Below are positions 14,487 through 27,200 of a DNA stretch of 64,000 bases, piece by piece. How positions within the stretch are numbered: position 1 is the stretch's first letter; the number at the start of each line of letters is the position of its first letter. Position numbers and translations under genes: made by a program. Source of the stretch: Dallia pectoralis (Eukaryota; Chordata; Actinopteri; Esociformes; Umbridae); NCBI GenBank assembly GCA_029465975.1, contig CM055738.1, positions 2,304,851-2,368,850 of the forward strand. The letters run 5' to 3'. The notes under the pieces are model-generated. The model ran no database searches. It was given only the letters and a program-made list of their open reading frames with translations, and was not told the DNA's origin.

Positions 14487-17400
14487 ATGGTAAGTGGTGC
14501 TATGACAGTATTTTCCGTTGTGTGTTCAGTTCGATATATTGTGGTTTGTAAGTATTTTAACAGTGATCATTTAACGTTGAGGGTAAAAAAATCCCCAAAC
14601 TGTTCCTCTTGTTCGTCATGAAATGACTTTTTCATCACCAAACGACAGTACCAGGAACATATCAACATAATATAATGAAGCTGTAAAATGAAAGACAAAC
14701 TCTATTTTATCAACTTGGAGCAGCAACACAGCATTTAGGAGCGGCGTGGTGAATTGGAGACAGATTGTAATGTAGTAAAGTCACACTGTGTTGACCCAAC
14801 TTATTGATTGTTATTAATATTGTTTTGTTGCTGTGTAGTAACTGTTTTCACGGTATTAAACCGAGATAAAATAATTAAGCAAATGCTTGACAATACAAGT
14901 CCTTAACAGTCGTCACATTTCTCTTAATACCTCGTAATTGGGATGTTTTAGAAATAATTTAGTCCAGTGACTAACAGAAAACCAAGATTTCAAGGAACAT
15001 TGTTCATTAAATATACCTACATTCAGTAAGTTTGGTTGTCACTTGCCAAGGCAATGATGAACGATAAAAAAAGTAAAAAGTATATATCTGACTGTGATTG
15101 ATTTTGTAGTTTATTCCCTGTTGTGATTATATTTTATTCCCACCAAACATGTTCATCAGTTTGGTCTTTATTTTTGCAGACAGAGAACAAACCCAATCTC
15201 CAGCTCTCCCTCCACTCTGAGATCAAACAAGACCAACCTGATCCTGATTGTGACATCAGTGGAGTTCAGTGTTCATTGGTGGATTCAGAGATGACATCAG
15301 TGAAGATGGAAGTCAAATGTAAAACCCAGGGATTTAATGTTACTGTTAAAGATGAAGAGGAGGAGACGGATGTGGTTATCAATAAAGAAGAAGAAGAGGA
15401 GAAGATTGTGGTTATCATTAAAGAAGAGGAAGAGGAGGAGAAGATTGTGGTTATCATTAAAGAAGAAGAAAATGATTTACTTTATCAAGGTAAGAACTGG
15501 TGCAGTGGTGTGAATTTGTTATTCTAATTTATAAAAGGGTATCTTCCATAAAGTTGTATTTTCCCATAAATGAAACATTTCAGAATATTTTTACAATATG
15601 TTCTCCAGTCCACAGTCTAGGTTGTAGTCTTATCTATGCCCCTAGATGACAAGTGGCTGAGACGACCCATGGGTTTCAAATATGTATAAAGTTTCTGCTT
15701 TATTATTGTTGTTGTTATTAATATTATTCTTATTTTTGTATCCAGACTACCATACTCATACTTATTATTGTTGTATCCAGACTACCATACTCATACTTAT
15801 TATTGTTGTATCCAGACTACCATACTCATACTTATTATTGTTGTATCCAGACTACCATACTCATACTTATTATTGTTGTATCCAGACTACCATACTCATA
15901 CTTATTATTGTTGTATCCAGACTACCATACTCATACTTATTATTGTTGTATCCAGACTACCATACTTATTATTGTTTTATCCAGACTACCATACTCATAC
16001 TTATTATTGTTTTATCCAGACTACCATACTCATACTTATTATTGTTTTATCCAGACTACCATACTCATACTTATTATTGTTTTATCCAGACTACCATACT
16101 CATACTTATTATTGTTGTATCCAGACTACCATACTCATACTTATTATTGTTGTATCCAGACTACCATACTCATACTTATTATTGTTGTATCCAGACTACC
16201 ATACTCATACTTATTATTGTTGTATCCAGACTACCATACTCATACTTATTATTGTTTTATCCAGACTACCATACTCATACTTATTATTGTTGTATCCAGA
16301 CTACCATACTCATACTTACACACACACACATCACACTCACACACACACTACTCGCTAAACCCACATGGAACAGCCACATATGATACAATCCTATCTAATT
16401 TAAAGATAAAGAACCAAATTGACAATGCAGAATATTTTATGTGTCGATTCTTAACTAACTTTTCTGGTGTCTGTCACACAGATGAGATCCTGAAAGTGGA
16501 GACCTTTGGAGAAAAACAACAGGAAGACTACAATGATATGAAGTCTCACCACCGCCGCCATGGTGAAAAAACTTTCTCATCTTGGTTAGGGTTAAAAAGA
16601 CACATTGACATACATACTGGAGAGAAACCTTATTCCTGTTCTGAATGTGGGATGAGTTTCATTAAAAGCTCTCAACTTAATGTTCACCAGAGAGTGCACA
16701 AAGGTGAGAAGCCTTTCTCCTGTTCTGTCTGTGGGAAGAGTTTTTCTGTAATATCTCACCTTAAATCCCACCAACGTATACATATTGGAGAAAAACCCTA
16801 CTCCTGTTCTGACTGTGGGAAGACCTTTTCTGTAATATCTCATTTTAAATCTCACCAGAGCATGCATACTGGAGAAAAACCCTACTCCTGTTCTGACTGT
16901 GGGAAGAGTTTTTCTAAATTAGGTAATCTTCATACTCACCAGCGGATACATACTGCAGAGAAGCCTTATTTCTGTCCTGACTGTGGAATGAGTTTCTGTC
17001 ATTCAAGTACCCTTAAAACTCACCAGCGCATACATACTGCAGAGAAGCCTTACTCCTGTTCTGTCTGTGGTAAGAGTTTCTCGGAATTAGGTAGCTTTAA
17101 AGTTCACCAGCGCATACATACTGGAGAAAACCCCTACACCTGTTCTGACTGTGGAAAGATATTCTCTCGTTTAGATGGTATTAAATCTCACCAGCGCATA
17201 CATACTGGAGAGAAACCCTACTCTTGTTCTGCTTGTGCAAAGTGTTTCTCTAAATTGGGTCACCTTCATACTCACCAGCGCATACATACTGGAGAGAAGC
17301 CTTATTCATGTGCCGACTGTGGGATGAGTTTCTCTCATTCAAGTACCCTTAAAACTCACCAGCGCATACATACTGGAGTAAAGCCTTACTCTTGTTCTGA

Positions 17401-17809
17401 ATGTGGTAAGAGTTTTTCTGAATTAGGTAGCCTTAAAGTTCACCAGCGCATACATACTGGAGAAAAACCCTACTACTGTTCTGACTGTGGGAGGAGTTTC
17501 TCTAAATTAGGTAACCTTCATACTCACCAGCGCATACATACCGCAGAGAAGGCTTATTCCTGTCCTGACTGTGGGAAGAGTTTCTCTCGTTTAGATGGAC
17601 TTAAATCTCACCAGCGCATACATACTGCAGAGAAACCCTACTCCTGTTCTGACTGTGGGAAGATGTTCTCTCGTTTATATGGCCTTAAATCTCACCAGCG
17701 CATACATACTGGAGAGAAGCCCCACTCCTGTTCGGACTGTGGGAAGATGTTCTCTCGTTTATATGACCTTAAATCTCACCAGTGCACACATTCAGGAGTA
17801 AAGCCTTAA
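14487..17809 (+). CDS. Gene C: acidic-N-terminal C2H2 zinc-finger protein, 14 fingers
   Basis: Coding exons: ATG 14487-14489 then GTAAGTG; exon 2 at 15180-15489 (acceptor TTTGCAG, donor CAAG/GTAAG, phase 1); finger exon 16482-17809 (acceptor GTCACACAG). The total is about 546 aa. Exon 2 has the conserved start and three acidic repeats (EEEEKIVVIIK type). Exon 3 begins DEILKVETFGEK, has one degenerate finger-like segment, then 14 canonical C2H2 fingers ending at a TAA after GVKP. It is predicted to be a nuclear DNA-binding factor. Intron 2 contains a 35-bp minisatellite open in all three forward frames, so the 668-aa ORF starting at 15803 is an artefact upstream of 16482. Intron 1 is almost identical to that of gene D, marking recent duplication. 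Confidence 0.92.
15735..16318 (+). repeat. 35-bp minisatellite in gene C intron 2
   Basis: About 16 copies of a 35-bp unit beginning TTATTATTGTTGTATCCAGA, with GTTG/GTTT variants and one shortened unit near 15960. The same sequence occurs once, unexpanded, at the equivalent intron position in gene D (27015-27035) and gene E (about 32650-32690). Confidence 0.95.
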
Positions 17810-18269
17810 TGGAAACACTAACTATCTGCTCGCTACAGAGAGCCAAGCTCCCAGTTTTTTCCAATTAGAGCCAGTGACTCTCGGTGAGAGTAGGTGGAGC
17901 TACACTCAGAGACAATATCGTCTAGCGATAGCGACATTGAAGTTGAGATATGTTTAACCTTATACTAATTTCCAGCTAGCGAGCTGTGATTGGGTTCGGC
18001 AACAACCAATGGCAGGGAAGATATTCTTTGCATCTAAGAGTCCCTTTTCTTTTGTACTCGCTAGCTAAAAATATGAGCACTGGACTCATATTTATGGTCT
18101 CCGGTCTCATCTCCATCTCAATCAATTAATAATATTTATTATATTATGACGAAGTTGTCAGGAAGTGCTTTTACAAACACCCAGTATAAATCTGATAGAG
18201 CACACATCATGGCTAGATGATTTTTTAAACTGAAGTCATTATAGACCTGCCCTCATTTCAGGTGAATCT

Positions 18270-19240
18270 GATAAATCACTAATAAAGGTCAGCTGTTCCA
18301 ATAGGATTTTTGTGACATTTTCTTATTTGTAACTCAGAGCAAAAGCCATGGTCCGCAGAGAGCTTCCAAAGCGTCGGAGTGGATCTCATTGTTGAAAGAT
18401 AACAGCCAGGAGAAGGGTACAAAATAAATTCCAAAGCATTAAATATACCATGGAACACAGTGAAGAACGTCACCATCAAGTGGAAAAATATGGCACAACA
18501 GAGACATTACCAAGAACTGGACGTCTTTCCAAAATTGATGAAAAGACAAGGAGATATTAGTCAGGTGGGCTTCTGAGGCCTATAGCAAAATTAATGGAGC
18601 TGCAGGAATTTCTGGTAAGTACTGGCTGTGTGCTTCACGTGGCAACAATCTCACATATTCTTCATATGTATGGGGTAGGGTGGCATGTTTTTTCTTACAA
18701 AGAGAAACATCCAAACTTGGCTGAGGTTTGCAAAAACAAACATCAAGTCTCAAGGTTATGTCTTATGATCTGATGAAACCAAGGTTGGCCATAACTCCAA
18801 AAGGTATGTTAGGCGCAAAAACAACACTGAACATCACCCAAGAACACCATACACACATTAAAGCGTGGAGGTGGCAGCATCTTGCTTTGGGTCTGTTTTT
18901 CTTCAGCTGGAACAATGCCCTTAGTCAGTGTGGACGAAATTATGAACAGTTCCAAATACCAGGCAATTTTGGCACAACCATCAGGCTTCCGTTAGAAAGA
19001 TGAAGAGGAAGTTCACCTGTCAACATGACAACGACAAAGCACACATCCAAATCCTCGAAAGCATGGCTTCACCAGAAGAACATTAACGTTTTGGAATGTC
19101 CCAGGCAGAGCCCAGACCTGAATTCAATTGAACATCTGTGGGGTGATCTGAAGAGGGCTCTGCACAGGAGATGTCCTTGCAATCTGACAGATTTGAAGTG
19201 CTTTTGCAAAGATGGGCATGCCGGCTGTTTTCAGTGAGCC
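18270..19240 (+). pseudogene. Tc1-like transposase remnant
   Basis: Degenerate Tc1/mariner-type DNA. From about 18400 it contains the order typical of fish Tc1 transposases: ACCAAGAACTGGACGT near 18510, a TGGTCTGATGAAACCAAG-like catalytic segment near 18765, CATGACAACGAC near 19024 (second catalytic Asp region) and CCAGACCTGAATTCAATTGAA near 19110 (third catalytic region). Frames are broken many times and the 3' end is lost after about 19240. It lies between genes C and D and is absent upstream of gene C. Confidence 0.88.
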
Positions 19241-19589
19241 GGCTCCTTTCGTTCTTTTATTTAAACAGTTTGCGTTTGCTTGACTATGATTTGTGATACA
19301 ATAAATCAAATGTAATTATTATAAGTAATCATACACCTGCTTGTAATTGTTTATGTTGAATTAAGACTATTGCTATTATTTCTAAGCTCTGCCCTCCACC
19401 AGGCTGGTTAGTTTCACAAGCTCCACTACAGCAAGCTTTGCAGATAGGTGCACAGTTTGTATATATCAGAGTAGGTTGTGTGTTGAACAAAGTTCATATG
19501 AAATTTTCTTTTGTCAAATTCTGCAATGTGCTCTAAAATTGTCTACATGTATAAACCACATCAAAGTGCTAGTTTGCTAGACTCTACTA

Positions 19590-19802
19590 CTGGGGCGGCA
19601 GTGGCTCAGTGGGTTGAGTCAGTTGTCTATCAATTGGAAGGTTGGTGGTTCGATCCCTGTCGAGGTGTCCATGAGCAAGCTGCCTGGGGTTAGGTTTCTG
19701 GCGAGCCTGCAGTTGCCTTGCATGGTCGTCAGTGAATGAATGGGTGAATGTGAGGCAGGATATGTAAAGCGCTATATAAAAGTGCAGCATTTACCATTTA
19801 CT
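19590..19802 (+). mobile_element. tRNA-type SINE (plus copy)
   Basis: GGGGCGGCAGTGGCTCAGTG (box A-like) and GGTTCGATCCC (box B) lie about 40 bp apart, followed by a body that ends in GCTATATAAAAGTGCAGCAT and CATTTACCATT. It is the inverted relative of 13562-13775. Confidence 0.78.
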
Positions 19803-21090
19803 ACTGTTGTCCTTCCTGTCTCTCCACTACAAATGATTTGTCTCAGCCCTCCTTCCTTTCTTTGGTTCCTTGGTTGACACGGCGTGTCTGAATGACAGGA
19901 ATAAAACAATCGTTTTTTGAGTTGGTTAATTATATTCACTTAAATATATTTTCTTTTTTTTCTTTTAAATCGGCTCATTGAGGACAGTACAGGACACAAT
20001 TGAGAACTAATGTAGCAGACAGGAAGTGCATGAGCATATTACAAAAAGGGAGACACAAACATGGTGATCTATTTTTCTGAACGTATATGATAGTGGAACG
20101 TTTTGTTGATATCCATATAAATTCTGTAGTTATTTTAAATGCATTTAATTTTTCTCCTGTTGCATGTTGAAGTTTCTGTACGTTTTTTATTTCCTTATTT
20201 CCTGCCAAAAGCAGCAGTTTTTCGGGGGTCTTTTAGCTGTAAATAATAATTTATTTGGTGACATATAACAACTCCATCTCATTGATCAGAAAACCAATGT
20301 TCAGTGTTTTGAATGTAATTGACATGAAATTATAACTTTGTAGTTATTTAACCTTCTAGATAATTTTGTTAATTCAAGTGATGTACTTAAACTTTCTGTT
20401 CATCTGTTGCATCTATCTGAATAGTTTTGAAATTGAGATTTATTAAACTGTTCACTCTGAATGATTTGTTGTTTACATTTGGTTTTTCATTAAATAATAA
20501 ATGCACTAAACGCTAAGCTATGAACACAGTAACTGAAATCAAAGTGTGCTTAAATAAGCAGCTAATTAAGATATAGACACCTACACTAAACAACAAACAC
20601 TCACCTCACCTGAAACGTGACATTTACAGTGACTAAAATGTCCCAAATAATTAGCTAACTCACCCCTGTGAAAACAGGAAGTGCACCCCACTAACAGCCC
20701 AGTGTGGAACAAAAACTCACCTCTTGTGACATTAGAGTACACATACAAGCAGAGAGATAGAGATTATTCACAATAAACAATTACAACGAACACAGGGTGA
20801 GGCTAAAACTTCTGTTAAAAAATTGTTCTAAAGTGAGGGTCATTTTTTAAATAAATACTAGAAATATTACAGAAAATAGGTTATTCAGATTACAATTACA
20901 TTATTTGGAACTGATAGGGAAGCAAAGTTTGTTTATATGGTCAAAGAAAAGGTTGAAGATTTTATATTATGAATTATATGACATAGAAAATGATGTTTAT
21001 TTGGTATTTACGGGGTAGTTTGGGTGGAGACTTGGAGAGTCATAATTGAAAACCGATTCAGATCAGATCAACATGAAGCCCCTCCGCTCT
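19803..21090. other. Intergenic spacer C-D
   Basis: No gene seen. The interval 19900-20500 is paralogous to 35400-36240 downstream of gene E and provides the empty site for the LINE fragment there (AACCTTCTAGATAATTTTGTT near 20350). The interval from about 20770 parallels the flank upstream of gene C. Confidence 0.6.
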
Positions 21091-21277
21091 CCAGTACAGT
21101 AGGTGGCGGTATTTGCAACTTGCGTTTTTAATCCGCTATTAAGGAACACTGTAGACCCTCGCCTCTAAACATCAACACATCTGATCACTTTGGCTTTTGT
21201 CCATTTTGATGTAGTTTATTACGTTTTCCGAACATAGGAACCCGGTTTGAATACGAACATAAATCACAGTCGCTTAA
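21091..21277 (+). promoter_or_regulatory. Gene D promoter and 5' UTR
   Basis: The module with core ACAGTAGGTGGCGGTAT lies at 21091-21112, 166 bp before the ATG. The following sequence matches the gene C promoter closely but lacks part of the ACGAGTCC segment (GTCCATTTTGATG remains near 21199). Confidence 0.6.
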
Positions 21278-24200
21278 ATGGTAAGTGATGCTATTACAGT
21301 CATGTTTGTATGTCTGTGTTCAGATCGATATGTTGTGTTCGTCATGAAATGACTTTTTCATCACCAAACGACAGTACCAGGAACATATCAACATAATATA
21401 ATGAAGCTGTAAAATGAAAGACAAACTCTATTTTATCAACTTGGAGCAGCAACACAGCATTTAGGAGCGGCGTGGTGAATTGGAGACAGATTGTAATGTA
21501 GTAAAGTCACACTGTGTTGACCCAACTTATTGATTGTTATTAATATTGTTTTGTTGCTGTGTAGTAGCTGTTTTCACGGTATTAAACCGAGATAAAATAA
21601 TTAAGCAAATGCTTGACAATACAAGTCCTTAACAGTTGTCACATTTCTCCTAATACCTCGTAATTGAGATGTTGTAGAAATAATTTAGTCCAGTAACTAA
21701 CAGAAAACCAAGATTTCTAGAATAACTGTTCATTACATTCAGTAATGAAATTTGGTTGTCACTTGCCAAGGCAATGATGAACGTTAAAATAAGTTACAAG
21801 TATAGATCTGTTATGACTGTGATTGATTTTGTAGTTTTTCCTGTTGTGATTATATTTTATTCCTAACAAACATGTTCATCAGTCTGGTCTTTACTTTAGC
21901 AGAGGGAGGACAAACCCAGCCTGCTGCCCTCCTTCCACACTGAGATCAAACAAGAGTCACTGGATCCTGATTGTGACATCAGTGGAGCTCAGTGTTCATT
22001 GGTGGATTCAGAGATGACATCAGTGAAGATGGAAGACTGCAGTCAAACACAGGGACTGAATGTTACTGTTAAAGATGAAGATGAGGAGAAGGTTATCATC
22101 AAAGAAGAAGAAAGTGGGGTGATCATTAAAGACGAAGAGGATGAGAAGAATGTGGTTATCAAGAAATATGAAGAAGAGGATTTACTTAGTCAAGGTAAGA
22201 ACTGGTTCAGTGGTGTCAATTTGTTATTCGTATCTTACATTTTGTTATTTATTTTAATTTGTCTCGTGAAGGAAACATTTCAGAATATTTTTACAATGTA
22301 CTCCAGTCCACAGTTTAGGTTTGAGTCTTCTAGATGACAAGTGGCTGAGACGACCCATGGGTTTTATAATGTGTATAAATTATTAATAATATTAGTAACA
22401 CTTTACAATAAGGTACACAAAAATATAAGTAGTTACTGAGTAACGAATGGGGAACAAATGAGGAAGGACTGGTTAGTTAATGAGAAGTCCCTGAATGAAT
22501 GTGAATCATATGGAAGAAAATCCACCAGATTCTGAAACTGAATTTCTACCACTGAATTTATTTGAATTGAATTTCTATCACTGAATTTTTTTTGCATTGA
22601 AATAATGCATCTGAATTTTTTTTGCATTGAAATAAATCATCAGAATTATTTTTGCAGTGAAAATCTTTCTACAAAAAATAATTACGTGCAAGAAAATTCA
22701 GTGTCTAAAAATTCAGTGTTAGAAATTCAGTGCAAAAAAAATTCTGTGTTAGAAATTCAGTGCAAAAAAATTCAGTGTTAGAAATTCTGAATCAACATCC
22801 GGGATACCAAAGAAAAGCAATCAATTCTGTCTCCACTCCAACCAACATCCAGCTATCAAATTTCGGTGTTACGTTTTAACTGGTGACCATGTTAACTGTT
22901 GACATTGCAGATGCGATGTGGGCGTGTCATTACTCTGGCTTGGAAGTTTAATGTAGTTGACTGTATCAATGTTCAAAATAATGCTTACGTCAATAAATCG
23001 TTCAAATGTGCGTAATTGTTCCAAAGGAATTAGGTGTTGCCTTGACCGTTTCTTCATGAGCCTGGGGTTAGGTCTTCTCCATTCATTTTCATCTTCTTTT
23101 TATAGTTTGCATTTAAATTTCGCTTTAAGCAACTTCTTTTTCTGGAGCCATTCTATCAATTTTTTCTTTTTTTATAAGTCTGTTTTCTCTTGGTCAGACG
23201 CAGTCATTTCGTGGGCCATGATAGCTTTACTTAAAAACTGTAAGCCAGGCAGTCAGCGGTGATGGGTTGCGCATGCCCAGTTTGCACACGTGTCGCACGA
23301 GTGGTAAACACGTTCAAGGCTCGTGACCTCGAAGTGATTTTTTCTCCGCTTTAGCACAACAAGCTAAGCTACTCGTTAACGAGAAATGGAGACTGCGAGG
23401 AAGAACAGAAGAAAACGGCAGCCTACGAGACGTCTTGTTACCGACGATGAAGTTATGTCAGCATGTAAGGACATGTTTTAATTTCTAATTGGGAAATTTC
23501 TAATTTGGAAATTGCTAAATGAGAAGTTGCTTCATAGAAATAGCCTAATTTTCATCATAATATGTGCTTTCGGTCAAGTTTTTTCATTGCTAGCTAGCTA
23601 AGTTAGTACTCAAAAATATAACGATATCGTTAACTTTTCTCAGAATTTCTTCAACACAAATATGGACTGCATGTGTAAATGAGGTGATGAAGATTTCTTA
23701 TAATGACATGTAATACCATTAAAGACAAGGGGTCATTTTATTGTCCAAAGTTATTAAAAACCTCAATATATGTCATAACAGTTTATTTATTTTATAATGA
23801 CCAAAATTACATTACAATTGATGACAAAAAATGCGTACTTTCATATAGTTTTGATCACTCTACACTAACAACGGTTTCTGTGTTACAAAAATGTTACAGC
23901 CACCAGAGAAGCGTCAGAAAAAACGAAGAAGCACAGCTAAAAAACTGCCAGCAGAAACAGGTAATTAATTGTTCATTTTAAATGTTAGGATACACTCAGA
24001 TTCCACTGTAAAATATACAATAGATACAATAGAGTACTTGCATTACGGATATAACTAGTTTAAACTAGACCCTTGGATTTTTAAGGATTCAGGTGGTTCA
24101 GGGTAATGTCCTTTACGTTTTCGAGTAACATGGCTGCCGGGTGAATAAAGCGAATCATGGGGAAATATGTTTAGCAGCGAGCCCTGCATGCATTGCCCCA

Positions 24201-27200
24201 TTGCCCCGTTTCCATATGAGGTGCCTTGGCACAAATACAAAGACTAAAGAAATCACACCGTAACTCTCCCTGTTTTTTTCTGTATGTCCCTCTCTCTGAA
24301 CACTCGCTAAGTTGAGGGCTGCAGCTGCTATCGGTGCTGAAATTATAAGTTGCATCGCCACACTGAATTGGAGAATTTGTCATCGATGCAGCTGAATTGC
24401 TTGAAGCTGAATTAGACTTTTTTTTTAAATATATTAAGTTTCAATAATATACACTTTTGACAGCACTATTACTAATGTCCAAACTTTTTGTTTCCCATAT
24501 TAAAGATGTGGTCTGCTGCAGCGATGGATCAGAGTCTCCCAGCGGACACCAGTCTACTAAAGGTTCATATTTGTTGATACATTATGTTACATTTGCTTTT
24601 TTAGTGTGTTATTATTGTGTGTTATTTTGACATACACAGGACACAAGAACAATCTTATTTTGAAGTCTATTTTAATGTATTTTATTGCAGCTGGAAGTGT
24701 CATTGTATAAATAAAGTCCATGTAAAATGCGAGCAATGACATCTTTCCGACAAGGCATCTACATCATACATTTAACATTTTCATATTGGAGTGTACATTT
24801 CTTGAACACAATCTGTTTATAAATTATATTTGTGCTATGACTAGATAAAACATTCTATATATTTCTGACATCTGTGTCATTACAGATTATTCTGCAGCTC
24901 CCACGACAATTAAGAGTCTTACCGCCAGGAAATGTCCAAAATGTATTGCATTTCCATTTGCCAGCATTGCCAGGTGCAGTACAAAGAATGTTCAGGTTGG
25001 CACAGAGTGATATAGAGCATGCAGAATGGTTCTGCATTTTGGCTTCCCATCCTTTCAGTCCTTACCTAGATTGTTTCAATGTATGTTAGAGTCTTCTGTA
25101 GGTGTGATTTGCCACTTTCGTTGTATTGTCCAGGTTACGTTGGAGAAGGGAAAAGAGGTGCAATTCGAGCAATGTACTCTGATCTTCCTCACCCTGGGTT
25201 TTGCAGCCATTTATGTGCTATTGGACGCTGGGATTTATGAATAGGAGGTACTTGATGTAGATGCAATACGGAGCAATGTTTCGAATAAAATAAGAAATGT
25301 GCCTAATAGGATTAACAAAATAGCCCTGTGAAACCTTTTGTCAAACTCAATGGCTGGCTTCTCTCTAACAGTGACACCATTACCTATTCCATATGTACGG
25401 TGGAGAGATTGTCTCCTTACTAAGAGAACTAAGTAGAGATGTTACTTGTCCTGGTACCTCAGTACCAACTTGATACCCAAATTCCGAACATGTGACTGTA
25501 CTCGCTTTGCTACAGTAGCAAGTTATTTCCTTTCCGTTCTGCTGTAGATAGACTCTGAGCCTCGTTCAGTTAATGCTGAACCCTAGGGCCAGTCCGTTAA
25601 TGTAGGCCTATAACATCAATGGAAATGTATTGATCAATAAAACCTATGTTAACATAAAAAACATTACCTTTCTTAATGTTGTATTACTGTACAAATTTGC
25701 AACAACAGGAATAACAGTAACCTTATGTTAAGCAATCCTAAACTTTGAAAAAGTTGGCATACTGTTATGCCCTATTTATATTGATTATAGGAACTGGTCT
25801 TTGTGTTCAAGTGTTGTCGGATAAATGCTCCCTTACTGCATTTAAGGCTGATTCCATTTTGTTTAAGACTGAATTGCTGCTTAAATATGTAATTTTTGTT
25901 TCAGTTCTGACCCCAGAAGATGCAATGGACCGGTACAACAAAGTTCTGCTTACAGTTAAACTGGGAAGAAACAAGACAGCAGCATACAGAAAGGTTGGCG
26001 TGGACCGCAAAACGATTGCAGATAATGCTGCAATGTCAGAACTTTATGTTGTTGATAAAGTTATTTTTAAAGACCTACGGGCAACGTTAAAAGAGGGAGA
26101 AACACTCCAAATGTTTAATCAGAAATGCAAGTTGGAGTTGGAGCGAAATGACTTTGAGGACAAAGTTGAGGAGCTCAAGAAAAGTGGGAAACTCCTAAAC
26201 ATTAGTTCTAGAAAATAGTAAAGGATGAATGATTGTGTTCATCTGTATATCATTAGGTTATTTTTTGTTTCAATTGTTTTTTTTTTAGTTTAAGTAGTCC
26301 TTTTTTTTATTAATTCTTCTTATCTTGTGAACCGATCCAAACCCTTCACAAAAAAATTGGCATTTTTAGGGGTTTGTATCAGGTCACAAAAAGAAAGAAT
26401 GTAATTTTGTTCAGTAAAATAAATGCCTTATTTTTGTTCATTAAAATTATCAAATTTATCTCAGTTAAGTTTTTCTTTGCCTGACTTGTTAAGGTTTTTA
26501 TACTGTTAATAATTTGTGTAATAAAATGTTTTGAAACTCTGTTTCAGTGTTTTATACCTAACTTGTACAAACACTGCTTTAACAATGGTATTTTACCGCT
26601 TAACTAATGGTAAGTTAATGATTACCAACCCAGTAGGATGCATGACTTTATTTGCAGGTACACAGAATGCTTAGCTAATGTTAAATTAATGGTCAAGTAA
26701 TCATTCGTTAATGAGTATCAGTTTGTTAAGGATTGAACCAGCGTGGGACCTAAGGCGCCTTTCGAAACCTAGGTTACCTACGGTAACTCCCATGTCTTCT
26801 GTATCAGTAGTGCTAAAATCAAGTTCCTCATTAACTTCTCATTCATTTCAAATTACCTAATGATTCATTAATATGGTAACCACAAGTCTGTTTATCAGTA
26901 ACTAATCATTAGTGATGATTCACATTAACTAACCAGTCCTTCCTAATTTTTTCCCCATTTGTTATTCAGTAAGTACTTATATTTTTGTGTACCCTATTGT
27001 AAAGTGTTACCAATATTATTTTTGTTGTATCCAGACTACTGTACAAACACACACACGCAAGGTCACACTAAACGCACATGGAAATGCCAAATATGATAAC
27101 ATAATCCAATTTAAAGATAAAGAACCAAGTTCAAAAAGAGAGAATATTTTATGTGTCGATGACGAACTAACTTCTCCGATGTCTGTCACACAGATGAGAT

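Larger units (their letters stand above)
22395..27010. mobile_element. 4.6-kb TIR DNA element in gene D intron 2, carrying a CCDC106-like gene
   Basis: The ends at 22395 and 27010 are inverted repeats of about 88 bp (both begin GTAACACTTTACAATA) that agree at roughly nine positions in ten. Flanks are TAATATTA on the left and CAATATTA on the right, a near-perfect 8-bp target duplication. The corresponding site in gene C intron 2 (near 15717-15730) has the AATATTA sequence once and no insert. No transposase is recognisable inside. The cargo is a spliced CCDC106-like gene. The 8-bp duplication would fit hAT-type elements, but the superfamily is not assigned. Confidence 0.85.

Noticed and set aside
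15803..16481. N-terminal half of the 668-aa ORF joined to gene C fingers
   Set aside because: The segment is an intron minisatellite; the true acceptor is at 16481/16482 and the family structure places exon 2 at 15180-15489.
18728..19237. Two small ORFs as separate genes
   Set aside because: They are frames of a decayed Tc1-like transposase.
19590..19665. tRNA gene at the box A/box B sequence
   Set aside because: Box A and B are present, but the acceptor and T-arm pairing are not kept and a SINE body follows; a second copy exists at 13562-13775.
23386..23464. Basic ORF METARKNRRKR as exon 1 of the CCDC106-like gene
   Set aside because: Attractive position and GTAAGG donor, but its phase does not match the next exon; left as unproven rather than annotated.
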